From Sphingomonadales bacterium UBA6174 (GTDB taxonomy: Bacteria > Pseudomonadota > Alphaproteobacteria > Sphingomonadales > Sphingomonadaceae), in assembly GCA_002422945.1 (NCBI GenBank), contig DITW01000006.1, positions 1 to 24,575 of the forward strand: a DNA stretch of 24,575 bases, written 5' to 3'. The notes under the pieces were generated by a model, which saw only the letters and a program-made list of their open reading frames with translations, was not told the DNA's origin and ran no database searches. The stretch's first letter is position 1, and every line of letters begins with the position of its first letter. Both the position numbers and the translations under genes were made by a program. Below are positions 8,701 to 15,387 of the stretch, piece by piece.

Positions 8701-8831
8701 TCGACGTCCGGGTCCTGATTGACGTCCATCCGCAGAAAGGCGGAGATCCCCATCGCCATCAGCGCGACGAACAGCACCAGCGGCGGGATCGGGTTGCGGA
8801 TCGACCATGCCGAGATGTTCCGGAAGCTCAT
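5751..8831 (-). CDS. RND family efflux permease subunit
   Basis: This inner-membrane proton-driven exporter of 1026 aa is the normal length for AcrB/MexB-type permeases. It probably pumps drugs, solvents or other amphiphiles out through a tripartite complex. The proton-relay residues can be found: D402 and D403 in the TM4 motif GVLVDDAIVEIEN, K907 in TM10 (GIVAKNSILMVDFA), and an arginine (R937) before PILMTT in TM11. The N-terminus SAWSIRNPIPPLVLF and the FPMAQI segment are typical. It starts inside the last codons of the adaptor gene (ATGA overlap, 8828-8831), so the two are translationally coupled. No TolC-like outer-membrane gene is adjacent, so the pump probably borrows one from elsewhere. 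Substrate cannot be told from sequence. Confidence 0.95.
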   Translation of the reverse strand: MSFRNISAWSIRNPIPPLVLFVALMAMGISAFLRMDVNQDPDVEFPMAQIMIAQPGAAPTELETQVTQKVEAAVRSLQGVDEVNSAAREGVSMTMVQFTIGTPIDRAVNDVRDAISNIRADLPDGILEPQITRMDTSDKPIAYFAVEATDLTLEQLSWFVDNDIAKQLRTISGLSGVFRGGGVSREIRVMLDPVKLQSLGVTAAQVNAQLRQTNVNAAGGRTEIAGAEQSVRVLGNALNAYQLGQTQIALSNGRAIKLADLAEVRDLYAEQRAVSLMNNRQVLSFGIQRSKGASDVTVFEEVEKELARIQQRYPKVKFTLLYTTVDYTKAQYHAAMTSMVEGAVLAVLVVFLFLRDWRATIISAIAIPLSAIPAFWFMDMMGFTLNTISLLALSLVAGVLVDDAIVEIENIVRHMRMGKSAYQASIDAADEIGLAVLATTMAIVAVFLPVGLMPGVSGQFFKNFGFTVVFAVLLSLGVARLITPMIAAYFLKAQGSQQHGEGPLMDVYMDLLRWSLRHRWKTIGIGVIALALTVLSFATLPFTFQPKMDYNNSQVKIELVPGATLAQSRAVAENVAHLLQQGAPEVIEAAFADIQTDKATIYLTLRKDRPVTSTEFERAWAPRLNQIADARITFQSQSGGFTGRDVTITLGGDNPAVLEKTAHQLVSELATLPSLRAPRFNGDLKRPEITIKPRLDLAASMGVTTAALSQTIRIATLGEIDQNTAKFSLLDRQIPIRVSLTEQSRADLSTIENLPVPTASGGSVPLKTVAEIGFGEGPTVIQRTNQIRRATIGVDLAPGVVNSDAAKQIAELPTMKNLPEGIQRLKLGESKWQAEMLTNFIIAVVSGILLLLAVLVLLYHRIMPPFVNMGSLLLAPLGAGLALHLTNNPMSMPVMIGLLMLFGIVAKNSILMVDFALEEMNKGVDRTAAILDAGHKRAQPILMTTVAMVAGMVPTALSLAGDSSFRAPLGITVIGGLIVSTLLTLVIVPAAFSLAIGFERRVGPLLSKHLTTGGEADTTIAPQAAE

Positions 8832-9976
8832 TTTGCGCCGCCTTCGGCCTTTGCGCGGACCGGCAAGACTTTTTCGCCGGGGTTCAGGAAAGCGCCTGCC
8901 AGCACCACGACCTGTTCAGTGCCATTCAGTCCTTCGGTGACCGCAATGCCGCGATCTGTCACTGCGCCGATTTTGATCGCGCGGCGCTGCGCCTTGTTAT
9001 CGGCGTCGATAATATAGACAAAGCTGGCCTGTTCATCCCCTTGCACCGCCGATTCAGGCACCAGCGGCAAGGCCGCCATGCCCGCGACGAGCCGTGCGGC
9101 GGCAAATCCGCCGGGGCGCAGTTGCGGATCATAAGACAAAGCGATGCGGGCAATGCCTTGCCGGGTCTGCGGGTCGATGACCGGGGCGACCTGCCACACT
9201 TCGCCGTTAAAGCTGCGGTCCGAACCGACCGGCGTCACGCTGGCGCGATTGCCGACGGACAGCCGGATGAGATCGGATTCCGCGAGCCGGGCCAGCAATT
9301 CGATTTCACCGCTTTTGGCGAGGCGGAACAAGGTGCCCGAGCCGGGGCTGACGACCTGCCCGGGTTCGGCCTTGCGTTCGAGCACCAGCCCTGCCGCCGG
9401 GGCGCGGATGTCGAGCCTGCCGATGCGGGCGATGATTTCGCCATATTGGGCGCGGGCGATATCGCGTGTCGCGGTTTTGCGGTCGATATCGGCCTTGGAC
9501 ACAAATCCTCGGCTTTGCAGCGACAAGGCGCGGTCGAGTTCGGCCTGCGCCAGCGCGATGCTGGCGCGCAATTGGCGGGCCTGTTGTTCTTGCACCGAGC
9601 GTTCGATGGTGGCGAGTATCTGACCGGCGACGACCCAATCACCCGGTTCGACCAGCACGCGCGCGATCATCCCGCCTTCGCCTGCGATGCCGACCGGCAT
9701 TTCGCGGCGGGCGGCAAGGGTGCCGGTCGCGCTGATCACCGTTTCGACCATGTCCCGGCCCGGCACTATGACGGTGACGGTTTGCGGCATCGGCGCGCGC
9801 GGTGCATCCTGACTTGCGGTAAGGAGCTTGACCAACACCAACGCGGCAACCAGCAAGCCCAGCCCGATCAGGCCGAATATCTTGTAGCGGCGCTGCAACG
9901 CGGCGCGGGCATCGTGCTGGTCATCATCTTCGGCACCAACCGGTTGCATGGAGGAAAAGCCTTTTTCGAAATTCAT
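8828..9976 (-). CDS. RND efflux periplasmic adaptor (membrane fusion protein)
   Basis: This 382-aa HlyD/AcrA-type adaptor links the permease to an outer-membrane channel. A cytoplasmic N-tail of about 33 residues precedes one membrane anchor (about 34-52), so it is not a lipoprotein. It then shows the split lipoyl (barrel-sandwich) halves, with VLVEPGDWVVAGQILATIE and LDIRAPAAGLVLERKAEPGQVV. An alpha-helical hairpin lies between the halves (QEQQARQLRASIALAQAE to IIARIG). A beta-barrel and a membrane-proximal domain ending VVLAGAFLNPGEKVLPV follow. I prefer the ATG at 9976; a GTG directly before it (9979) is also open. Its end overlaps the permease start by 4 bp. The neighbouring divergent region carries a palindrome that may bind a regulator, but no regulator gene is beside it. 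Confidence 0.94.
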   Translation of the reverse strand: MNFEKGFSSMQPVGAEDDDQHDARAALQRRYKIFGLIGLGLLVAALVLVKLLTASQDAPRAPMPQTVTVIVPGRDMVETVISATGTLAARREMPVGIAGEGGMIARVLVEPGDWVVAGQILATIERSVQEQQARQLRASIALAQAELDRALSLQSRGFVSKADIDRKTATRDIARAQYGEIIARIGRLDIRAPAAGLVLERKAEPGQVVSPGSGTLFRLAKSGEIELLARLAESDLIRLSVGNRASVTPVGSDRSFNGEVWQVAPVIDPQTRQGIARIALSYDPQLRPGGFAAARLVAGMAALPLVPESAVQGDEQASFVYIIDADNKAQRRAIKIGAVTDRGIAVTEGLNGTEQVVVLAGAFLNPGEKVLPVRAKAEGGAK

Positions 9977-10016
9977 CACTGTTTCTGCCCGTTAGGCTAT
10001 ATACGGTGACGGATGC

Positions 10017-10067
10017 CGCACTGCATCAATCCCTATATGAACTGTGTTGCGACCATATAGCAGTGCG
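10017..10067. repeat. Bulged palindrome in the RND/SIMPL divergent spacer
   Basis: The roughly 240-bp spacer between the divergent adaptor and SIMPL genes holds two nested inverted repeats. The outer one is CGCACTGC (10017-10024) with GCAGTGCG (10060-10067). The inner one is CTATATG (10033-10039) with CATATAG (10054-10060). Together they make a near-continuous 14-bp palindrome with an 8-nt insertion in the left arm. It could be a regulator operator covering the adaptor promoter or an RNA hairpin. TATATA-like sequences nearby could be -10 boxes, but I find no well-spaced -35. The rest of the spacer shows nothing I can name. Confidence 0.5.
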
Positions 10068-10215
10068 CCACGCCCTGCAATGCCAGTTCCGGCGGCAGTT
10101 GATGAATTTGGTGTAATCCAGCTTGTTCAGCCACGGTTGATCTGTGATGTTGCAAGCAGGATGTCGGAGATTGGGACAATACTGCCCGATCATGGCGCGT
10201 GGAAAGGCGTAAATA

Positions 10216-10959
10216 ATGATGCGAACTGGAAAAAAAGCCTGTGGGTTGGCGTTCATGATATCGAGCATGATCGCATTTGGCCCGGTAGCGGCGCAAAGTC
10301 CGATGATGGTGCCACCACCGCCGATGGGGCCGCATATCGGCACGCGGCTGGAGATCAGCGCCGAGGCGAGCGTGACGCGGGTGCCGGATCAGGTCCAGAT
10401 TTCCGCCGGGGTGACGACGCAGGCGCCAACGGCACAGGCAGCATTATCGGCCAATGCCGAACGCATGGCGCGGGTGATTGCCGCCCTGAAGAAGGCGGGC
10501 ATTGACGATAAGTCGATCCGCACCGCATCGATCAACCTCAGTCCGCAATATCATTATGTCGAACAGCAGCCGCCGATCATCACCGGCTATCAGGCGAGCA
10601 ATCAATTGAGCGTTGTCTTTCGCAATGTGGCCAAGGCGGGCGCGATCCTTGATGCACTGGTTGCCAATGGCGCGAATCAGATCAATGGACCGAGCTTTGG
10701 CCTGAGCGATAATGAGGCGGCGCTGGATGAGGCGCGGGTCGCGGCAATTCGCAAGGCGCGCGCGCGGGCCGAACTTTATGCCGGGGCGACCGGCCTGAAG
10801 GTCAAGCGGATCATATCGATCAGCGAAGGCGGCGGCGGCCCGGTCTATCCACAGCCAATGGTCGCCATGTCGGCACGGGCGGACAAGGCCGAAACCATGA
10901 TCCAGCCCGGCGAACAGGCTGTATCTGTGACAGTGTCAGTTGCATTCGAGCTGGAATAA
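10216..10959 (+). CDS. SIMPL (DUF541) domain periplasmic protein
   Basis: The 247-aa protein has a signal peptide (about 1-26, ending PVAAQS), a short Met/Pro-rich linker, and then one SIMPL/DUF541 domain to the C-terminus. Family features include the EISAEASVTRVPDQVQISAGVTTQA opening and the region IDDKSIRTASINLSPQYHY. The GYQASNQLSVVFRNVAKAG block and the DEARVAAIRKARARAELYAGATGLKV helix follow. Members such as BP26 of Brucella and YggE are outer-membrane-associated or periplasmic and are linked to stress tolerance. Their precise activity is not settled. The start is set by GGAAAGG eight nt upstream of a double ATG. It is followed by a terminator-like hairpin, so it may be monocistronic. 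Confidence 0.93.
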   Translation: MMRTGKKACGLAFMISSMIAFGPVAAQSPMMVPPPPMGPHIGTRLEISAEASVTRVPDQVQISAGVTTQAPTAQAALSANAERMARVIAALKKAGIDDKSIRTASINLSPQYHYVEQQPPIITGYQASNQLSVVFRNVAKAGAILDALVANGANQINGPSFGLSDNEAALDEARVAAIRKARARAELYAGATGLKVKRIISISEGGGGPVYPQPMVAMSARADKAETMIQPGEQAVSVTVSVAFELE

Positions 10960-10981
10960 GGGAAATATCGACATGATGCCG

Positions 10982-11013
10982 ATGGGCGCTGCGCCCATTT
11001 GGTTGTTGCGTTT
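10982..11013 (+). terminator. Terminator-like hairpin after the SIMPL gene
   Basis: ATGGGCG-CTG-CGCCCAT (10982-10998) is a perfect 7-bp GC-rich stem followed by a T-rich but interrupted tail (TTGGTTGTTGCGTTTT). It starts 22 nt after the SIMPL stop and ends 26 nt before the entericidin start. It is probably a partial or full terminator that separates the two genes. Confidence 0.55.
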
Positions 11014-11038
11014 TATGATATCACTGCGGGAAGAGAAA

Positions 11039-11167
11039 ATGACACGTAAAATTGCGCTGATGACCTTGTTGGCCGCATCGATGCTCGCCACCGCCTGCAA
11101 TACTGTGCGCGGTGTTGGCCGGGACGTGCAGTCGGTCGGCAAGGCGGTCGAAAAAACGACGAATTGA
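11039..11167 (+). CDS. Entericidin A/B family small lipoprotein
   Basis: This 42-aa lipoprotein has K4 then a hydrophobic stretch and a lipobox ending ATAC with C20 as the lipidated cysteine. The mature peptide is CNTVRGVGRDVQSVGKAVEK. This CNT-x-x-G-x-G-x-D spacing is typical of the entericidin family (EcnA/EcnB), an antidote/toxin pair in enterics. Single copies are common in alphaproteobacteria, often stress-induced and of unknown role. The ATG at 11039 is supported by GGGAAGAG four nt upstream and by the signal peptide. No second entericidin gene is adjacent, so a toxin-antidote pairing is not supported here. TATGAT at 11014-11019 resembles a -10, but I see no fitting -35. Confidence 0.88.
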   Translation: MTRKIALMTLLAASMLATACNTVRGVGRDVQSVGKAVEKTTN

Positions 11168-11200
11168 TCGATTTTACTGCGGGCCAATCGGTCACGTAGA

Positions 11201-11236
11201 AAAAATGGCCCCGGACCATAAGGGTGCCGGGGCCAT
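11201..11236 (-). terminator. Intrinsic terminator of the flagellin gene
   Basis: On the minus strand a 10-bp stem ATGGCCCCGG/CCGGGGCCAT (11236-11227 with 11214-11205) is extended by ACC/GGT with one bulge. It is followed by a run of Ts ending near 11201. It lies 36 nt past the flagellin stop. The T run is only on this strand, so it serves fliC. The hairpin could still slow plus-strand transcripts from the entericidin gene. Confidence 0.9.
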
Positions 11237-11271
11237 TGAGTGCGGTGTAAGTTAGTGGCGTGAGAATTAGA

Positions 11272-12084
11272 TCAGCGCAGCAGGTTCATCACACCCTGCT
11301 GGCTTTGATTGGCCTGCGCCAACATGGCGGTCGATGCCTGAGAGAGGATCTGGGCGGCGGCCAATTTCGTCGATTCCATCGAAAAATCTGCATCTTCAAT
11401 CCGCGACTTTGCTTCCGTCAGATTGGTGACGGTGGACGTCAGATTATTGACGGTGATTTCAAGCCGGTTCTGCACCGCACCGAGATTGGCGCGTTCGGTG
11501 GCGACCGTCTGAATGCCGGTGTCGATCAGGCCCAATGCTGTGGCGGCGCCTGCGGCAGTCGAGATATCGACAACGTTGACGCCAAGGCCGCTCGAGGTCA
11601 GATCGGCGATGGTGATGTTGATGTTTTCGCCGCTATTGGTGCCGGTCTGAATGTCGAGATCGGCGCTGCCATCGAGCAATTGCGTGCCGTTGAAATCGGT
11701 GCGGCCCGAAATATCGCCGACCTGCGACAATAAAGCCGTGACTTCTGATTGCAGGGCGGTGCGATCGGTCGAGGTCGCGGTGCCGTTCGACGACTGGATC
11801 GCCAATTCGCGCATGCGTACCAGAATGTTGGAAATTTCGCCCATTGCGCCATCGGCGGTCTGTGAGAGCGAGATGCCGTCGCCAGAGTTGCGGATCGCCT
11901 GATTCATGCCGCGGACCTTGGCGTCCATACGGGTGGCAATGGCGAGACCGGCGGCATCATCCTTTGCGCCGTTGATGCGCTTGCCGCTGGACAGGCGTTC
12001 CATGGCGGTGGAGAGCGAGTTGGAGGCGGCGCGCGAGCTGTTCTGGGCCCGGAGTGCGCTCACATTCGTGTTGATGACGGTCAT
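11272..12084 (-). CDS. fliC: Flagellin, short form
   Basis: This is the filament subunit of 270 aa, secreted through the flagellar type III pathway. The conserved D0/D1 N-terminus reads MTVINTNVSALRAQNS, with LSSGKRINGAKDDAAGLAIATRM (about 31-53) and QTADGAMGEISNILVRMRELAIQSSNGT. The C-terminal D1/D0 part is IQTVATERANLGAVQNRLE to QANQSQQGVMNLLR. The centre is only about 50 residues, so the variable surface domains D2/D3 are essentially absent, as in many alphaproteobacterial flagellins. The ATG at 12084 follows AAGGA at a good distance. The gene is divergent from the fli operon and ends in its own terminator. I find no sigma-54 or sigma-28 match upstream. No fliD, fliS or second flagellin gene is in view. 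Confidence 0.95.
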   Translation of the reverse strand: MTVINTNVSALRAQNSSRAASNSLSTAMERLSSGKRINGAKDDAAGLAIATRMDAKVRGMNQAIRNSGDGISLSQTADGAMGEISNILVRMRELAIQSSNGTATSTDRTALQSEVTALLSQVGDISGRTDFNGTQLLDGSADLDIQTGTNSGENINITIADLTSSGLGVNVVDISTAAGAATALGLIDTGIQTVATERANLGAVQNRLEITVNNLTSTVTNLTEAKSRIEDADFSMESTKLAAAQILSQASTAMLAQANQSQQGVMNLLR

Positions 12085-12380
12085 AAAGAGTCCTTTCCGA
12101 CATATTGAAGCTGTGACTGAAATGGTGGCTGAATATTGCTGGGCTGCCCAAGTTCGGGTGAACAGCCTCACCAGCAGTAACGGCAGGCCCGTGATGGGGT
12201 TTAGCGCGGCCGTTCGATTTCAATGATTTGCCGCGTCGGGAAATTGGCGACGGGGGGGGCACGCTGTTGTGACGCGGCTGAAACACAAGAGAAATCCGCC
12301 TATTCATCGGATTGGCACGGGCTTTGCATTTTTGGCGGCAGGGGCAATTCCGCCTGACCAAAGCAGATGTACCGCTCATC
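12085..12380. other. fliC-fliE divergent intergenic region
   Basis: This 296-bp spacer holds the fliE sigma-54 promoter near its right end. Otherwise it contains a small inverted repeat GGTGA/TCACC (12157-12172) and an eight-G run (12252-12259). I see no recognisable promoter for fliC. Sites for a sigma-54 enhancer-binding activator would be expected here, but none can be named by eye. Confidence 0.6.
12313..12328 (+). promoter_or_regulatory. Sigma-54 promoter of the fli operon
   Basis: TTGGCACGGGCTTTGCA matches the -24/-12 consensus TGGCACG-N4-TTGC. The invariant GG is at 12314-12315 and the GC at 12326-12327, exactly 12 bp apart. A transcript would start near 12339, about 40 nt before fliE. 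An activator of the FleQ/FlbD class plus RpoN would be needed; neither gene is in the window. Confidence 0.9.
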
Positions 12381-12707
12381 ATGTCCACGATAGATTCGTC
12401 CCGGCTGTTGCAGATGCGCAGCACGATCCTGAACCAGAACAGCGCGTTGCAGCGTGCGGCTGGTCATGGCGTGGAAACCGGCGGCGGTTCGACCTTTGCG
12501 GCCAATATGGGCGATGCGCTGTCGGCGGTGAACGCGCAGCAAAGCAAGGCGGCAGAATTGAGCGCATCCTATGAACGCGGGGACACCAATGACATTGTGC
12601 AGGTGATGGTGGAGCGTCAAAAAGCGTCCATCGGCTTTGAAACGACCCTGCAAGTCCGCAACAAATTGCTGTCCGCGTATCGCGACGTCATGAATATGCC
12701 GGTGTAA
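12381..12707 (+). CDS. fliE: Flagellar hook-basal body protein FliE
   Basis: FliE (108 aa) joins the MS ring to the proximal rod and is exported early. The C-terminal half is diagnostic: FAANMGDALSAVNAQQSKAAELSASYERGD, then VMVERQKASIGFETTLQVRNKLLSAYRDVMNMPV, matching the family's VMxAxxKAxxxFxxxLxVRNKxxxAYxxIMxMxV pattern. The frame is open further upstream, but that would run through the sigma-54 promoter, so the ATG at 12381 is the first plausible start. There is no clear Shine-Dalgarno sequence before it. It is the first gene of the operon, with fliF 3 nt after its stop. Confidence 0.93.
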   Translation: MSTIDSSRLLQMRSTILNQNSALQRAAGHGVETGGGSTFAANMGDALSAVNAQQSKAAELSASYERGDTNDIVQVMVERQKASIGFETTLQVRNKLLSAYRDVMNMPV

Positions 12708-12710
12708 GAG

Positions 12711-14360
12711 ATGGCTGACGGCGACATCCTGCCTGCGGTTGCTTCATCCGCATCCGACAATGGCCGCGCCGCATTGAAAGGCGATCCGTTGGCTGCGCTG
12801 CGCCAGATCGGTCGCCAGCCTGCGGTGCAGCGCGCGCTACCCGCGCTTGGCCTGTTGGGCGCGACGGCGTTGGCGGCCCTTGCGTATTGGGGGCTGCAAA
12901 GCCCGGCGCAGACGCCGATTTTTCAGGGTCTGGCCGATGCCGACAAGGCGGCAGTCGCCGAAGCCTTGCAAGGTGCAGGCATTGCCTATGAGATCAACAC
13001 CGGCACCGGCACCATCGACGTGCCGGAAGATGATGTGCAGCGCGCCCGGATCATGCTCGCGGCGCAAGGCCTGCCCAAGGCCGCGCCGAGCGGCGATGCG
13101 TTGATTGCCAAGCTGCCGATGGGATCGAGCCGGGCGGTCGAGGATGAAACCTTGCGCGGCGCGCGGGAGATGGACCTTGCCCGCACAATCGAGGGGATCG
13201 AGGTGGTGAAAACCGCACGCATCCACCTTGCGGTCGCCGAGCCATCGGTATTTTTCCGTGATCAGGCCCAGCCTGCCGCGTCGGTGATGTTGACGCTGCA
13301 ACCGGGGCGCACCTTGTCGACGGCGCAGGTGCGGGCGATCCGTCACCTTGTCGCCTCATCGGTGCCGGGGCTATCGGCGGCGCAGGTGTCGATCATCGAT
13401 CAATCGGGCGCGTTATTGTCGCAGGACGATGCGGCGGAAAATCCCGCGTTTCAGTTGCAGATGAAGATGGAGGAGCGCTATCGCCAAGCGCTGATCGCGT
13501 TGTTGTCCCCGATTTTGGGGGCGGATAATTTCACCACCGAGGTGCATGCCGATATCAATCTGGCGGAAAGCCAGTCGACCCGAGAAACCTATCCCAAGGA
13601 CGACAGGGCGTTGCGGCGGGAAGAAGGCACGTCTAACGCCTCTGGCCAGTTGCCCGCTGGCGGTATTCCCGGTGCATTGGCCAACCAGCCGCCACCGGCC
13701 ACCAATCTCGCCAATACGCCGGGTGGGACTGCGCTTGCCGCTGGCGCCACGGGGGAACAGCAAAAGGCCGAGACCTATGATCGGACTTTTGATGTCGGGC
13801 GGGAAATTTCCGTCACCCATCAGCCGCAAGGCCAGTTGGCGCGGTTGACGGTGGCGGTTGCGCTGCGCGACCCGCCGGGGGCCAAGCCACGCACGCCGCA
13901 GGAAATCGCAGCGCTCGATGCGTTGGTCAAGGGCGCGGTCGGTTTCAATGCCCAGCGCGGCGATGTGGTGGCGATCAATTCACGCGCCTTTGCGCCGGTG
14001 GCTGTCGAGGAACGCAATTTCTGGGATGCGCCATGGTTCATGCCGATGGTCCGTCAGGCAGGCGCGGTGTTGGTGGCGCTGTTATTATTGTTCTTTGTCG
14101 GACGCCCGATGTTGAAAACGATGAAGGCCCGTGCCGCCGAACGGCGCGAGGCGGCAGAGATTGAGCGCAATCTGCTGGCGGCGAGCGATGGTCTGTTACC
14201 GTCCTCATCACCGGCCAAGCAGGATGTGACGATCGATATGATCGCCTCTGCCCCCGGTTATGAAGAGCGGGCGGCGCTGGTGCGGTCGTTCGTCCGTCAA
14301 AATCCTGACCGCGCGGCGCTGATCGTCCGTCAATTGATGGAGGGGCGCAAGGATGGCTGA
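12711..14360 (+). CDS. fliF: Flagellar MS-ring protein FliF
   Basis: FliF (549 aa, normal length) forms the inner-membrane MS ring, the platform for rod, switch and export gate. A first membrane helix (about 42-61) follows a cytoplasmic N-tail. The periplasmic ring-building domains begin FQGLADADKAAVAEALQGAGIAYEI and continue through ARTIEGIEVVKTARIHLAVAEPSVFFRD. A Pro/Ala/Gly-rich linker lies around 300-345. A second membrane helix (about 447-465) is followed by a C-terminal tail ending APGYEERAALVRSFVRQNPDRAALIVRQLM, the FliG-binding segment. Its last 8 bp overlap fliG. All family landmarks are intact. Confidence 0.97.
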   Translation: MADGDILPAVASSASDNGRAALKGDPLAALRQIGRQPAVQRALPALGLLGATALAALAYWGLQSPAQTPIFQGLADADKAAVAEALQGAGIAYEINTGTGTIDVPEDDVQRARIMLAAQGLPKAAPSGDALIAKLPMGSSRAVEDETLRGAREMDLARTIEGIEVVKTARIHLAVAEPSVFFRDQAQPAASVMLTLQPGRTLSTAQVRAIRHLVASSVPGLSAAQVSIIDQSGALLSQDDAAENPAFQLQMKMEERYRQALIALLSPILGADNFTTEVHADINLAESQSTRETYPKDDRALRREEGTSNASGQLPAGGIPGALANQPPPATNLANTPGGTALAAGATGEQQKAETYDRTFDVGREISVTHQPQGQLARLTVAVALRDPPGAKPRTPQEIAALDALVKGAVGFNAQRGDVVAINSRAFAPVAVEERNFWDAPWFMPMVRQAGAVLVALLLLFFVGRPMLKTMKARAAERREAAEIERNLLAASDGLLPSSSPAKQDVTIDMIASAPGYEERAALVRSFVRQNPDRAALIVRQLMEGRKDG

Positions 14361-15387
14361 TGAGACGCCTTCCGCAGAAATGACAGCCGATGCCGCGCAG
14401 GTCAGTGGCCGCGATGTCGCGGCGATCCTGATGATGTTGCTGGAGGAGGGGGATGCTGCCGCGATCCTGCGCCAGCTCGATCCCGATATGGTGCGCGATC
14501 TCGGTGCGGCGATGCTGGACGTTGCACATGCAGGCGAAGAGGTGATTCAGGATGCGCTTGGTCGATTTGTCGATGCGACCCAAGAGATCAGCGAACTCGC
14601 CGCCACTGCCGAACCACGGGTGCGCAGTGTTATGAACGCCGCCCTTGGCGCGGTCAGGGCCGATAATATTCTGGCGACCATCGCACCGCGTTCCAGTGCG
14701 GCCACCCTTGAAATGCTGCGCTGGATGGAGCCGGAGGTGATCGCCGAGATATTGGCCGAGGAACATCCGCAGGTCGCCGCGATTATTCTCGCCGTCTTGA
14801 CGCCAGAGGCGGCGGCGGTGGCGCTGGAGCCGCTGGACGACAATCATCAGGCCGATCTGGCATGGCGCGCGGCACGGCTGGAAAATGTGCCCGCAGAAGC
14901 GATTGCCGAGCTGGAAATCATTCTTGCGCATGCCGCCGACCGTCCGGGGCGCAAACCCGGCATGCGGCTGGGCGGCAAGAATGAGGTCGCCCGCATCTTC
15001 AATACGATGAAAAAGCCGGTGGGCGAGCGGGTGCTGAAATCGCTGAAGAAGAAGGACAAGATTCTAGGGCAAGCGATCGAAGATGAGATGTTCGTGTTCG
15101 AGGATCTGAACGAACTCGATGCCAAGGCCTTGGGCGCGGTGTTGCGTTCGGTCGATGCGGCGACCTTGGGGCTGGCGCTGAAAGGTGCGGATCAGGCGCT
15201 GATTGATCGGATGCTGGGATCGATGTCGGCGCGCGCGGCGGAATCGATCCGCGACGAAATGGCCGAGTCCGGTCTCGTCAAACGGGTCGAAGTCGAAGAA
15301 GCGCAAAAGCAGATCGTCGGCGTGGCGCGTCAATTGGCGGCAAGCGGCGAGATCATGCTGGGTGCGCCGGGGGATGATTATGTCTGA
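14353..15387 (+). CDS. fliG: Flagellar motor switch protein FliG
   Basis: FliG (344 aa) is the rotor protein that contacts the stator and sets torque. The N-terminal domain binds FliF. The middle domain has the conserved EHPQ motif (137-140), and a GGKNEVARIFNTM linker block follows (about 207-219). The C-terminal torque domain runs from FVFEDLNELD to the end. The charged torque helix is largely kept: R294 (SAR), then R300-D301-E302, and K310 where enteric FliG has R297, both changes conservative. The tail GEIMLGAPGDDYV closely follows the enteric ending. It starts within the fliF stop region (ATGGCTGA overlap) and ends overlapping fliH by 8 bp. Confidence 0.97.
   Translation: MADETPSAEMTADAAQVSGRDVAAILMMLLEEGDAAAILRQLDPDMVRDLGAAMLDVAHAGEEVIQDALGRFVDATQEISELAATAEPRVRSVMNAALGAVRADNILATIAPRSSAATLEMLRWMEPEVIAEILAEEHPQVAAIILAVLTPEAAAVALEPLDDNHQADLAWRAARLENVPAEAIAELEIILAHAADRPGRKPGMRLGGKNEVARIFNTMKKPVGERVLKSLKKKDKILGQAIEDEMFVFEDLNELDAKALGAVLRSVDAATLGLALKGADQALIDRMLGSMSARAAESIRDEMAESGLVKRVEVEEAQKQIVGVARQLAASGEIMLGAPGDDYV

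Noticed and set aside
8807..10009. 400-codon plus-strand frame over the adaptor gene
   Set aside because: It is the antisense shadow of the membrane fusion protein, with no recognisable motif, no promoter and no ribosome binding site.
12085..12200. Possible sigma-54 or sigma-28 promoter for fliC
   Set aside because: Minus-strand GG/GC pairs have the wrong spacing (for example TTGGGCAGCCCAGCAA), and no TAAA-N15-GCCGATAA-like sequence is present.
12312..12380. Upstream extension of fliE
   Set aside because: The frame is open, but it runs through the sigma-54 promoter and would lie before the transcription start.
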